Of a stretch of DNA of 64,000 bases, positions 52,188 to 61,045 are shown piece after piece; the first letter of the stretch is position 1, and each line of letters starts with the position of its first letter. Made by a program: the position numbers and the translations under genes. Origin of the DNA: Phyllobacterium pellucidum (lineage in GTDB: Bacteria > Pseudomonadota > Alphaproteobacteria > Rhizobiales > Rhizobiaceae); assembly GCF_013327855.1 (NCBI RefSeq), contig NZ_JABUMX010000005.1, positions 177,256 through 241,255 of the forward strand. Reading direction: 5' to 3'. The notes under the pieces are model-generated. The model was not told the origin of the DNA. It made no database searches and saw nothing but the letters and a program-made list of their open reading frames with translations.

Positions 52188-52943
52188 ATGAAGATTGTCA
52201 TTATTGGTGGGACCGGGCTCATAGGGTCGAAGACCGCGCTACGCCTGCGCAACAGGGGACACGAGGTGCTCGCCGTGTCGCCAAACACCGGTGTGAACAC
52301 CATCACAGGTGAAGGCCTGGCGGAAGCGCTCGTCGGCGCCGAGGTCGTCGTCGACCTGGCAAACGCGCCTTCATGGGAAGACAAGGCTGTGCTTGAGTTC
52401 TTCGAAACGTCGGGCCGCAACCTTCTCGCCGCCGCAGCCAAGGCCGGCGTAAAGCACCACGTCGCCCTGTCGATCGTCGGAACGGAACGGCTGCCCGAAA
52501 ATGGCTATTTCAGGGCCAAACTTGCCCAGGAAAAACTCATCAAGGAATCGCCAATTCCATACACGATCGTCCATTCCACCCAGTTTTTTGAATTCCTGAA
52601 GGGCATCGCCGATGAGGCGACAGTCGGCACCGTCGCTCGTCTTTCTCCCGCAGCTTTCCAGCCCATCGCCTCGGACGACGTTGCCGATGTGATGGCCGAT
52701 GTAGCCACCAGCAAGCCCCTCAACGGAACGATGGAAATTGCCGGCCCCGAGCGCGCGCCCATGAACGCGATTATTGCCCGGTATCTGCAAGCCGCCAACG
52801 ATCCTCGAACGGTCGAGGCAGACGTGCATGCGCGCTATTTTGGGTCTGAGCTCAACGACCAGTCGATCGTGCCTGGCGAGGGTGCACGGATCGGCAAGAT
52901 CACCTTCCAGGACTGGTTCCGCCAGGCTCAACAGCCAAAGTAA
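52188..52943 (+). CDS. NmrA-like/SDR-type NAD(P)H-binding protein
   Basis: A 251-residue Rossmann protein with the N-terminal glycine motif IGGTGLIGSKTA and the atypical-SDR layout of NmrA/LSDR-like sugar epimerase relatives (YFRAKLAQEKLIKES substitutes the YxxxK region). AAGGAG precedes the ATG. It is followed 43 bases later by a cupin gene and may act in redox or ubiquinone-type chemistry; no substrate can be named. Confidence 0.8.
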   Translation: MKIVIIGGTGLIGSKTALRLRNRGHEVLAVSPNTGVNTITGEGLAEALVGAEVVVDLANAPSWEDKAVLEFFETSGRNLLAAAAKAGVKHHVALSIVGTERLPENGYFRAKLAQEKLIKESPIPYTIVHSTQFFEFLKGIADEATVGTVARLSPAAFQPIASDDVADVMADVATSKPLNGTMEIAGPERAPMNAIIARYLQAANDPRTVEADVHARYFGSELNDQSIVPGEGARIGKITFQDWFRQAQQPK

Positions 52944-52986
52944 GCCACCCGTCTATTTGCGTTCAACAACTTAAGGGATCACGACA

Positions 52987-53394
52987 ATGAAATCAGCTTT
53001 GTTGAGGCTATTTGTGTCCGCCGCCATTTGTCTCGTTGGCACCTTGCCGTCGGTCGCCGCTGGCGACACTGCAAAAGTCACGCCGCTCATGAAAAAGGAC
53101 CTCCCGAACTATCCCGGCAAGGAGGGCTTGATGATCTCGGTCGAATATGGCCCGGGAGGCTCATCACCTATTCACAAACACGAAGCAAATGCGTTCGTCT
53201 ATGTGCTCGAGGGTTCAATCGTGATGCAGGTCAAGGGAGAAAAGGAAGTCACCGTGTCGCCGGGCGAGACCTTCTACGAGAGTCCTGACGACATTCACCT
53301 GATCAGCCGCAATGCCAGCAAGACCAAACCGGCGAAATTCATCGTCGTGCTGCTGAAGAAAAAGGATGCCCCGGTTGTCATGCCGGTGAAATGA
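52987..53394 (+). CDS. Exported cupin-domain protein
   Basis: A 135-residue protein with a signal peptide (cleavage near VAAG) and a single cupin: motif 1 PIHKHEANAFVYVLEGS with GxxxPxHxH-like metal ligands, and motif 2 PGETFYESPDDIHLI. These bind a metal and may detoxify or bind a small molecule. It ends 46 bases before the cytochrome b gene, so it could share transcription with it. Confidence 0.78.
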   Translation: MKSALLRLFVSAAICLVGTLPSVAAGDTAKVTPLMKKDLPNYPGKEGLMISVEYGPGGSSPIHKHEANAFVYVLEGSIVMQVKGEKEVTVSPGETFYESPDDIHLISRNASKTKPAKFIVVLLKKKDAPVVMPVK

Positions 53395-53440
53395 CCTGCG
53401 CGAGACACAACGCTGAAGTTGAGCTAACGGGAGAAATGCG

Positions 53441-54709
53441 ATGCGGGGTGTGGGTTCGCCGTATACGCCAAAGACAGGCATCGAGCGCTGGCTGGATGCC
53501 CGCATGCCGCTGCCCCGGCTGGTGTACGATTCGTTCATCATCTACCCGGTCCCGCGCAATCTCAACTACGCCTATTCCTTCGGCGGCATTCTCACCGTCA
53601 TGCTGGTTTCGCAGATCCTGACCGGCGTCGTCCTGGCGATGCATTATGCTCCCAATACTGTACTGGCCTTCGATTCAGTCGAAAAGATCATGCGTGACGT
53701 GAATTCCGGCTGGCTGTTGCGCTATCTGCATTCGAACGGTGCGTCGTTCTTCTTCATCGCAGTCTATATCCACATCGGCAGGGGTCTTTACTATGGCTCC
53801 TTCAAGTCGCCGCGCGAGCTTCTGTGGGTCCTCGGCTGCACCAACTTCCTGTTGATGATGGCGACGGCCTTCATGGGCTACGTGCTGCCCTGGGGACAGA
53901 TGTCGTTCTGGGGCGCCACCGTCATCACCAACTTCTTCACCGCCATACCGGTGGCAGGCCAGTGGATACAGCAGCTGTTGTTGGGAGGTTTCGCCGTCGA
54001 CAATCCCACCCTCAACCGCTTCTTTGCGCTGCACTACTTGCTGCCATTCATGCTTGTCGGCGTGGTGACCTTGCATATCTGGGCGCTGCACGTGGTCGGC
54101 CAGAACAATCCGATCGGCATTGACGTCAAGTCGAGCGCCGACGTCGTTGACTTTACGCCCCACGCAACGGTTAAGGACGCGCTGGGAATTGTCGTTTTCT
54201 CGCTCGTATTGGCCTATTTCGTCTTCTATATGCCGAACTTTCTCGGCCATCCGGACAATTACACGGTTGCCGAACCACTGAAGACGCCGGCACATATCGT
54301 ACCTGAATGGTACTTCCTCCCGTTCTACGCCATCCTGCGCGCCATCACGTTCAGCATTGGACCGATCGATTCCAAGCTCGGCGGCGTATTGGCCATGTTT
54401 GCCGCCATCGCAGTGCTGTTTTTCGTACCGTGGCTCGATACGTCAAAGGTGCGCTCGGCGGTATACCGTCCTTGGTACAGGCTGTTCTTTGCACTCTTCG
54501 TCGCCAACGGCCTCTTCCTCGGCTGGCTGGGCTCTCGGCCGCCGGAAGGCGCTTACGTCATCCTGTCCCAGTTCGCGACGCTTTACTATTTCGCATTCTT
54601 CATCGTCATCATGCCGCTGCTGGGGCTCATCGAGACGCCGCGTCGACTGCCGAATTCGATAACCGAAGCTGTCCTCGAGCAAACAAGGCAGGCAGCAGAT
54701 CCGGACTGA
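53441..54709 (+). CDS. Cytochrome b of bc1-complex type, orphan
   Basis: A 422-residue full-length cytochrome b with eight or nine membrane helices. The four heme-ligand histidines have canonical spacing (H97, H111, H198, H212), and the quinol-oxidation motif PEWY is at 288-291. A bc1 complex also needs a Rieske protein and cytochrome c1; neither gene adjoins. The usual rhizobial order is petA-petB-petC, so this is likely a second, free-standing copy pairing with other subunits or donors. GGGAG precedes the ATG. Confidence 0.88.
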   Translation: MRGVGSPYTPKTGIERWLDARMPLPRLVYDSFIIYPVPRNLNYAYSFGGILTVMLVSQILTGVVLAMHYAPNTVLAFDSVEKIMRDVNSGWLLRYLHSNGASFFFIAVYIHIGRGLYYGSFKSPRELLWVLGCTNFLLMMATAFMGYVLPWGQMSFWGATVITNFFTAIPVAGQWIQQLLLGGFAVDNPTLNRFFALHYLLPFMLVGVVTLHIWALHVVGQNNPIGIDVKSSADVVDFTPHATVKDALGIVVFSLVLAYFVFYMPNFLGHPDNYTVAEPLKTPAHIVPEWYFLPFYAILRAITFSIGPIDSKLGGVLAMFAAIAVLFFVPWLDTSKVRSAVYRPWYRLFFALFVANGLFLGWLGSRPPEGAYVILSQFATLYYFAFFIVIMPLLGLIETPRRLPNSITEAVLEQTRQAADPD

Positions 54710-54931
54710 AGATATAAATCTCAATAGACCTTGGCGATGCGCCAACCCGGGCGCATGTCGTGGGCGGCTGGCCTGTCAAGTTTACGGTGACTTTGCCGAG
54801 AATCCGCAGACTAGGCCTGGCGTCCATTTCTTCGGTATGCGTGGCTCGGGGAAAGCGATCCTTGTTGACGTTGGCGCTTCCTGAACATTGAACTCACTGG
54901 CGAACGAAACGAATTTGTCGAGGAGGTCGTC

Positions 54932-55219
54932 ATGAAATCGTTGAATGTGGCCATTCTTGTTTTAAGCGCAACTGCACTGCTTTCGGCCTGCGCCACGAAC
55001 GAACAGGATCGTCGTGCAGGGACTGGCGCGGTGGTCGGTGCGGGCGTCGGCGCCGTTGCCGGTCAAGCCATCGGCAACAATACGCGCAGCACCGTGGGTG
55101 GCGCTGCTGGTGGTGCCCTCCTTGGCGCTGTCGTCGGTACAGCATCGACGCCAAGCCAGGACCGGAGCAAGTGCCGTTATCGGCGCAGCGACGGCACGAT
55201 CTTCATCGCGCCCTGCTGA
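54932..55219 (+). CDS. Glycine-zipper lipoprotein
   Basis: A 95-residue lipoprotein: signal with lipobox LSAC (Cys near residue 20), then a glycine-zipper hairpin (AGTGAVVGAGVGAVAGQAIG / TVGGAAGGALLGAVVG) as in the 17-kDa surface antigen and SlyB-like outer-membrane proteins. A short cysteine-containing tail (CRYRRSDGTIFIAPC) follows. GAGGAGG precedes the ATG. Likely an envelope-stress lipoprotein. Confidence 0.82.
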   Translation: MKSLNVAILVLSATALLSACATNEQDRRAGTGAVVGAGVGAVAGQAIGNNTRSTVGGAAGGALLGAVVGTASTPSQDRSKCRYRRSDGTIFIAPC

Positions 55220-55224
55220 GCGCA

Positions 55225-55246
55225 GATCGGCCGCTAAAGGCCGATC
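55225..55246. terminator. Hairpin between converging lipoprotein and antiporter genes
   Basis: GATCGGCC, loop GCTAAA, GGCCGATC: eight-bp perfect stem that overlaps the antiporter stop codon. No T-tract. Confidence 0.45.
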
Positions 55247-58200
55247 GTCCCGACCGCAATAATGACGATGACATACCAAAGGACGCATAGGCAGTAGGTC
55301 TGGCCGTTTCCGGTATAGACCTTTCTGACCCAGTCCGCGGCGCCTAGCGTCAACGCCGACACACCGCGCCAGAATGTGATCGCGACCGGCTTCAACACGC
55401 GCGCAAGCGTCCGCTGATAGAATGCGTAAAAGACTGCGACGCCCGTCGTCGGGGTCCTGCGGTAGCCGTATACGTAGCGAAGCCAGACCACGAAGAAGAG
55501 GACCGCGGCAAGCGCCACCGTTATCGCCATGACGGGTAGCGGATTCCAGTAACCGTAAATGGTTTCGAGCGACATGCCTTCCCACACCAGCGTCGATGCA
55601 AATGTCGGGTCGATCGCCGCGGATACTGGCTCCATGAAGATCTTCGGGAAAAAGGTCAAAGCCAGTATGGCTGCGACCAGCACATACTGCGGCATCAGCA
55701 ACGCCAGGGGCGCTTCCTGAATAGCGTCAAGTCCGGCCCTTCGCTCCCCGAGAAAAACCGAATAGGCCAGGCGGAACATGTAGAGGAAGCCGACGAACGT
55801 CGCGACGACAGCCATCGCTGCCAGTCCGTACCAGCTCTTCTCCACCAGAGCGCTGAGCAGCAGCCATTTTCCACCGAAACCGGCAAGCGGCGGCAGGCCT
55901 GACATGGAGATGAGAGCCGTGGCGACGGCCGCAAAAGTGAAAGGCATGTTGCGCACCAATCCGCCGCTTCCATCGATCAGACGCGTTCCGGTTCGCAGGA
56001 TGATGCCGGCTGCAGCGAGGAACAAGATGCCTTTCACCATCAGGTGGTTGGCGATGAGATAAAGCGCTGTGACCCAGCCGAGATGGCTCATCAATGCGAT
56101 GGCAGTGACAATATAGCCGAGCTGACTCATGCTCGAATAGGCCAGCATGCGTTTCACGTCATTCTGCTGCAACGCCATTAGAGCGCCGAATACGGTTGTC
56201 AGCAGGCCGACCCAACCCACGACATGCGCCATGTCGAGCCCGATCTGCGAGCGAATGGCGAGATAGGTGACTGAAAACAGTCCAAAGATGGCGACCTTGC
56301 TGACGACAGCTGACAACATCGCCGAAAGGTCGTCGTCGGCTTCCGCATAGGCGCCCGGCAGCCAGACATGGACACCAGCGGCACCCGCCTTAATGAGGAA
56401 GCCGATTGCCAGCAGGACGAATGCCGGCCAGGCATCCTTTCCGGCTGCGCCAAATGCAGCAAGATCCATCGTACCATTGGCGGCAGCGGCAATGGCGAAG
56501 CCAGTGAGCAGGCAGAAGGCCGAGGCAATGGAGAACAACAGGAATGGCAGCGCGTAAGCACGTGCGCCGCGGGCGATCAGGAAATAGGACGCGAGCGTGA
56601 TCATCTCCCAGCTGAAGAAAAATTCGAGGCTGGTTTTCGTCCGCAGAAGCGCTGCGATGGAAAGCAGCAGGAGCGCCATGAGTGGAAAGTAACCTTGGCG
56701 AGGATCGGCGCGATAAAGACTTGCCGCAGCGACGACCAAACCGCCTGCAAGGAGCAGAATCGCAAACAGCCGGCTTATGCCCACTGCGGGAGAAATGATC
56801 CAGGCGCCCACGACAAGAACGAGGACGAGCATCAACACGGATTTCAATCGGCCCGGAAGCCGGTCGAGCAGACAGAGAAAGCCCGCCCCGCAAAGCGGCG
56901 CAAACATCCAGAGGGAGGCGGCACCCGAAAGGCTTGCCGCGATATAGCCGGAAACGCAGAGAAGCAGGGCACACATTCCCGCCGGTACGAGATGACCGGG
57001 CGAGACGTCCACCATCTCCACTTCCGGCGCGGCGCGGGTCGCCTGCTTGAACCAGCGGAACATATACGCGATCTCGAAAAGCGACCCGACCAGAATGACG
57101 GCGATCCATCCATACTGCCCGGCATTGGCCACTCTCATGACCAGTTCCCATTTGGACCAGAACCCTGGAAAAGGCGGAAGGCCGCCAATGGCAAGGAGCA
57201 GCATGGCGAAGACCAGCAGAAGTAGCGGACGTCCGGCGATGGCAGCCCAGCCATTGACCTTATCCCGGTCGACAGCGCCCGCGAGAAAGAAGAGACCGGC
57301 CTTTGCAAAGAGGTGATTGACGAAGAGACCGCCGACCACGAGCGGCATCGACGCGTCGGAGCCAAGCTGCCGCATCAGCGCAAGCGCGAGGGTCAACAAT
57401 CCCATTTGTGCGATGGACGAATAGCCGAGGATGCGCTGAACATTCGTCTGGCGTAGCCCTGCAAGGTTGGAGAACAGAAACGTGGCGCCGCCCGAAACCG
57501 CAATGATTGTGAGAAAATTGTCAAAAAGCGGCAGCAGTTTGAACAGGGCAAAGAACACGCCTGCCGAAACCACACCGGAAACGAGCGCTGCAATGCCGCT
57601 CGACGCTGACTCGTACACATCGAGGCCCCAGCCATTGGCTGGAAACGGCTTCAATTCGATAAGAAGGCAGGCGAGCACGAGCAGAAGTGCCGTCGTTCCG
57701 ATCGGGCCCGCTATCTGGTCACGGTGAACGATCAGGTCATCGATGTTGAGTGTGCCGGTCACATGATAAAGCAGCACGGTGCCAAGCAGGAAAAAGGTCG
57801 ATGCAAGCACAGTCGCCAGAATGTATTTGAAGCCGGCGGCGAGCGCGGCGGGGGTCCCGTCGAAGCCCAAGAGGCCATAGGTCGCGATCGATACAATTTC
57901 CAGGAACACGAATAAGTTGAACAGATCGCGCGTCATCACCATGCCGTTCACGCCCATGATCAGGAGCAGAAAGAGCAACAGGGCTGCGTAACTTTGACGG
58001 AGCTGGCCCCACAGATGCCAGGCAGCCAGAAGCCCGACAATGTTGATGCTGAAGGCACAGATGGCTTCCCAAGGGCCAATGCGTAGATTGATCGAATAGG
58101 GTGGCACATTGCCGGCCGTAAAACTCTCCAGCGCAGGCTGACCATGATAAACCGCCCACAGGCAGGCAGCGCTGATGGCTGTCATCCCAACAAGTGCAAG

Positions 58201-58314
58201 GCCGAAAGCGACCGCGGGCAAAGGCTTGGCGATCCGGTAAAGCAGCGGGATAAGAAAGCTGCCGCCAAGGCCGAACAGGAAAATGTTCAGCGGTTGCAAC
58301 AAGGCCTCTACCAT
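55234..58314 (-). CDS. Fused double antiporter subunit of an Mrp/Mbh-type cation:H+ antiporter
   Basis: A 1026-residue membrane protein carrying two complete NuoM/MrpD-type proton-channel modules in tandem (about 80-420 and 540-860), plus a C-terminal membrane extension. The key residues appear in each half: Glu139 (FVFLEIVS) and Lys222 (ELKPF) in the first; Glu570 (FSWEMITL) and Lys642 (FLIKAGAAG) in the second. In ordinary Mrp systems these are separate proteins (MrpA and MrpD). It overlaps the MnhC-like gene by seven bases and ends the operon. Confidence 0.85.
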   Translation of the reverse strand: MVEALLQPLNIFLFGLGGSFLIPLLYRIAKPLPAVAFGLALVGMTAISAACLWAVYHGQPALESFTAGNVPPYSINLRIGPWEAICAFSINIVGLLAAWHLWGQLRQSYAALLLFLLLIMGVNGMVMTRDLFNLFVFLEIVSIATYGLLGFDGTPAALAAGFKYILATVLASTFFLLGTVLLYHVTGTLNIDDLIVHRDQIAGPIGTTALLLVLACLLIELKPFPANGWGLDVYESASSGIAALVSGVVSAGVFFALFKLLPLFDNFLTIIAVSGGATFLFSNLAGLRQTNVQRILGYSSIAQMGLLTLALALMRQLGSDASMPLVVGGLFVNHLFAKAGLFFLAGAVDRDKVNGWAAIAGRPLLLLVFAMLLLAIGGLPPFPGFWSKWELVMRVANAGQYGWIAVILVGSLFEIAYMFRWFKQATRAAPEVEMVDVSPGHLVPAGMCALLLCVSGYIAASLSGAASLWMFAPLCGAGFLCLLDRLPGRLKSVLMLVLVLVVGAWIISPAVGISRLFAILLLAGGLVVAAASLYRADPRQGYFPLMALLLLSIAALLRTKTSLEFFFSWEMITLASYFLIARGARAYALPFLLFSIASAFCLLTGFAIAAAANGTMDLAAFGAAGKDAWPAFVLLAIGFLIKAGAAGVHVWLPGAYAEADDDLSAMLSAVVSKVAIFGLFSVTYLAIRSQIGLDMAHVVGWVGLLTTVFGALMALQQNDVKRMLAYSSMSQLGYIVTAIALMSHLGWVTALYLIANHLMVKGILFLAAAGIILRTGTRLIDGSGGLVRNMPFTFAAVATALISMSGLPPLAGFGGKWLLLSALVEKSWYGLAAMAVVATFVGFLYMFRLAYSVFLGERRAGLDAIQEAPLALLMPQYVLVAAILALTFFPKIFMEPVSAAIDPTFASTLVWEGMSLETIYGYWNPLPVMAITVALAAVLFFVVWLRYVYGYRRTPTTGVAVFYAFYQRTLARVLKPVAITFWRGVSALTLGAADWVRKVYTGNGQTYCLCVLWYVIVIIAVGTIGL

Positions 58315-58676
58315 TTCGACTCCGTGAAGGCGTCGATATCAAGCGTCTTCTTTGCATCGTACAGGCGTATCGCAAAGGATAGCATGATCGCAGTGACGGA
58401 AAAGCCGATGACGATGGCGGTGACAACAAGCGCGGATGGAACAGGATCCACAGCGTTCGCCGCAGCGTGTGCCTTTTCCAATGCGGCATCGATAATTGGC
58501 GCAGTACCTCCGGTCACATATCCGGTTGCCACCATGACGATGTGAATGCCGGTGTCGATCAGCGAAAACCCAATGACGATGCGCAGGATATTGCGGTGGG
58601 CAAATATTCCCCAAAATCCGATCAGGATCAAAAGAAACCCCGTAACGAGCAAGATTTGCGAAACCGGCAGTCCCAT
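58308..58676 (-). CDS. MnhC/MrpC-like (NuoK-type) antiporter subunit
   Basis: A 122-residue protein with three membrane helices and the NuoK-like signature (GFSLIDTGIHIVMVA; DPVPSALVVTAIVIGFSVTA). It is an essential small subunit of Mrp complexes. ATG 58676 follows GAGG; its stop overlaps the fused antiporter start, so translation is coupled. Confidence 0.87.
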   Translation of the reverse strand: MGLPVSQILLVTGFLLILIGFWGIFAHRNILRIVIGFSLIDTGIHIVMVATGYVTGGTAPIIDAALEKAHAAANAVDPVPSALVVTAIVIGFSVTAIMLSFAIRLYDAKKTLDIDAFTESKW

Positions 58677-58697
58677 CAACGTACCTCGCCTGCCATG

Positions 58698-59381
58698 TCA
58701 GCTTCGGAACCGATCTATGACGACACTCAGCTCCGCGCCAACCTTGATGCCAAGCAGTGCCGATACCAGCGGGATCGCCCCAGCGCTGAGGAACGTGCCG
58801 AATTTGCCGAGCGGGAGAATGTGGCTGTCGAGAAATCCGCCAGCAAAAACAATGCCGAGCACGCCGATCGAGACATAAATTACGCCTGCCAGCGACTCCG
58901 TCACGCTGAGGAAGCCGTGATGGAGTTGGCTGGCCGGGCTCGCCAGCATCAGCAACATGACGCCGGATGCCACCACAGCGCCGCCTTGAAAACCACCGCC
59001 CGCTGAAAGATGCCCGTTCATGATCACATAGGCGCCGAAGAGGAAAATGAGCGGCAGGATGACTTCAGCTCCGGTGCGAACGAGTTCGCTGGGTTCGCGC
59101 CCTCCGGCACTTGGCGCATCTTGCCCAGTCTTGCTTTTGAGGAGCACGCCAACACTCGCAGCCACCATGAAAAGTACGGCCACTTCCCCGAGCGTGTCGA
59201 AGCCACGATAGGTGATCAGGATCCCGGTCACCACATTCGGCGCGCCCAGTTCGCGCGGGACCTGCGTGAGATAATATTCAGCAAGCGGCGATATCGTCTG
59301 GCGTTCAATATATCCTGTAATCAGGCCGAAAAAGATCACCCCGAACATGATGACAGCGAGAATGGCGAAGCTTCGCTTCAT
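58698..59381 (-). CDS. MbhE-MnhB fusion subunit of the antiporter
   Basis: A 227-residue membrane protein. The first 90 residues resemble the MbhE-like segment that in MrpA forms part of the C-terminus (TGILITYRGFDTLGEVAVLF). The remainder is the MnhB domain (YVIMNGHLSAGGGFQGGAVVASG). Keeping MbhE attached to MnhB rather than to MrpA marks this as the non-standard branch. The start overlaps the MnhG stop. Confidence 0.83.
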   Translation of the reverse strand: MKRSFAILAVIMFGVIFFGLITGYIERQTISPLAEYYLTQVPRELGAPNVVTGILITYRGFDTLGEVAVLFMVAASVGVLLKSKTGQDAPSAGGREPSELVRTGAEVILPLIFLFGAYVIMNGHLSAGGGFQGGAVVASGVMLLMLASPASQLHHGFLSVTESLAGVIYVSIGVLGIVFAGGFLDSHILPLGKFGTFLSAGAIPLVSALLGIKVGAELSVVIDRFRS

Positions 59382-59722
59382 TGGGCGCCCTTCCCTTTCT
59401 GTTCGTTCTCCGCGTCACGCAATGCGTCGGTGAAGGTCGACGCTGCCATTGGAATGCCGATCCTGTGCGCAGCACGCGAAAGTGCGTGGGATGACAGGGG
59501 ATTCGTCATCAGCACGAAATAGGCAACGATCAGCAGCTTGAGGCTCCAATCAGGGTGGTAAAAGCCCAGCCCGACAAGAACGAGAATGTTGCCGAGTGTC
59601 GATGCCTTGGTGCCGGCCTGTATGCGGGTGAAAGCATCGGGCATGCGCAAAAGACCGAGCCCTGCGGAAAAGAGAAAGAATGCACCGGCAAGGATTATGA
59701 TACTGCCGACCAGTTCCATCAT
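59378..59722 (-). CDS. MnhG/MrpG-like antiporter subunit
   Basis: A 114-residue protein with three membrane helices and the MnhG pattern GLLRMPDAFTRIQAGTKAST. ATG 59722 overlaps the preceding TGA; a second ATG follows directly. Coupled at both ends. Confidence 0.86.
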   Translation of the reverse strand: MMELVGSIIILAGAFFLFSAGLGLLRMPDAFTRIQAGTKASTLGNILVLVGLGFYHPDWSLKLLIVAYFVLMTNPLSSHALSRAAHRIGIPMAASTFTDALRDAENEQKGKGAQ

Positions 59723-59964
59723 GGCTCTTTCCCGCCATTGGTCTTGCGCATCGTATAGAGGAAGATCAGGGTCGCCAGTCCAGAACCGATCGCCGCCTCT
59801 GCCATTGCCACGTCGGGAGCCGCGAGCAATACATAGGAGACGGCGGCAAACAGGCTGGCGAGGCCCGCGCTGATCATCGCGGCGAGCAGGTTGCTGAGCC
59901 AAACGGCAAGGACGCCGCTCACAAGGATGCCGGCACAAACGAGGATGACCAGCAGTTCCAGCAT
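59719..59964 (-). CDS. MbhD-like antiporter subunit
   Basis: An 81-residue membrane protein matching the MbhD-type (DUF4040) segment: AAMISAGLASLFAAVSYVLL followed by APDVAMAEAAIGSG. In standard Mrp this is a part of MrpA; here it is a separate gene. ATG 59964 has GGAGG upstream; the longer frame to 60105 would overlap the MnhF gene. Confidence 0.82.
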   Translation of the reverse strand: MLELLVILVCAGILVSGVLAVWLSNLLAAMISAGLASLFAAVSYVLLAAPDVAMAEAAIGSGLATLIFLYTMRKTNGGKEP

Positions 59965-59968
59965 GGCG

Positions 59969-60229
59969 CTACGACCTCCGCTCGAGGTAACGCGCGATCG
60001 CAAGCACTGCAAGAAAGCTGAGAAGGCCATAGACGAGCGCCACGTCGACATAGACGAAACGGCCCGACAAGTGGGCGTAAAGGGCGATAAGCGAGATTGA
60101 GACAACCGTCAGCATGTCGATGGCAACGATCCTGTCGACGATCGTGCGCCCGATCACGAGCCGGATTATACCGCATGTGATGCTCAGGAAGATCAGGGCA
60201 CCTGCAATCTTCAGGATGATATCAGCCAA
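59969..60229 (-). CDS. MnhF/MrpF-like antiporter subunit
   Basis: An 86-residue three-helix protein with the MrpF pattern RLVIGRTIVDRIVAIDMLT. The start is a TTG at 60229 preceded by GGGAG six bases upstream and overlapping the MnhE end by eight bases. Four bases separate its stop from the MbhD-like start. Confidence 0.86.
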   Translation of the reverse strand: MADIILKIAGALIFLSITCGIIRLVIGRTIVDRIVAIDMLTVVSISLIALYAHLSGRFVYVDVALVYGLLSFLAVLAIARYLERRS

Positions 60230-60755
60230 AGACCGCTCCCAGATGTTTCTCGAAGGGCGCTGCGATCATTTCAGTGGCAAGCCCTGGATCGACGGTCTTG
60301 ACGTCCAGCCAGTGAATGAAAATCACATCGCCTTGGATATCCATGACCAGAGATCCGGGCGTGAGCGCAATTGAGTTGGCAAGAGCCAGACGTCCTATCG
60401 GCGATTTGAGCCCCGTATTGATCTTGACGATGCCGGGGTGAATATCGATGCGCGGCGAATAGACATAGCGCAGCATATTCAAATTGGCCTTCACCAACTC
60501 CACGAAGAAAACACCGGTATAGGCAATGAAATGGACCACGCTTTTCGGGGTCAGTATCACCTGCCACCAGGTGCCGCTGCGACACATGAAGATCCAGTCG
60601 ATGACGAGTGCGATTACGGCGCCAGTAAGGACGACCGGAAGCTCGATACTGGCATTCATGATCAGCCAAAGCGCAAACAGCAGCAGCCAGAGGCTGATCG
60701 AGCCAAAGGGCGAAGGTGCAACGCCATTGTGTGCTGTACCACGGTCTGAAGCCAT
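60222..60755 (-). CDS. MnhE/MrpE-like antiporter subunit
   Basis: A 177-residue subunit with two N-terminal membrane helices and the MrpE pattern (ELVKANLNMLRYVYSP; LALANSIALTPGSLVMDI; FIHWLDV). It is the first gene of the seven-gene operon. GAGGG precedes the ATG, and the promoter would lie in 60756-60900. Confidence 0.87.
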   Translation of the reverse strand: MASDRGTAHNGVAPSPFGSISLWLLLFALWLIMNASIELPVVLTGAVIALVIDWIFMCRSGTWWQVILTPKSVVHFIAYTGVFFVELVKANLNMLRYVYSPRIDIHPGIVKINTGLKSPIGRLALANSIALTPGSLVMDIQGDVIFIHWLDVKTVDPGLATEMIAAPFEKHLGAVFG

Positions 60756-60805
60756 CGAAGCGACCCTCGTAGAAAATCGGGATGATCAACAAGCTGGCAG
60801 TAGGT

Positions 60806-60979
60806 ATGCCCCGCATTAACCGGTTCTATTATAAGCGAATTTCTAGAGAGAATGCTTTCGAATTGTTGCTGGCTTTTTGGTTTTTATTTGCCGGAGGGAC
60901 TGCTTTTGTTCTGGCGAATAGTATCCGGTGCAAAGGTTTGGGACTGGATGCCAATCACACCATCGCGGCCGAAAGTTAA
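60806..60979 (+). CDS. Possible small membrane protein
   Basis: A 57-residue frame beginning MPRINRFYYKRIS with one strongly hydrophobic segment (FELLLAFWFLFAGGTAFVLA). The ribosome site is poor and base composition is AT-richer than flanking genes. It may be a small real gene or chance; no family recognised. Confidence 0.22.
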   Translation: MPRINRFYYKRISRENAFELLLAFWFLFAGGTAFVLANSIRCKGLGLDANHTIAAES

Positions 60980-61045
60980 AGTGGTTGCGGGGTCGCCTGG
61001 CGGCCGGCACGATTCGGCGAAATCAGCATCTGCTTGTGGGGCGAA

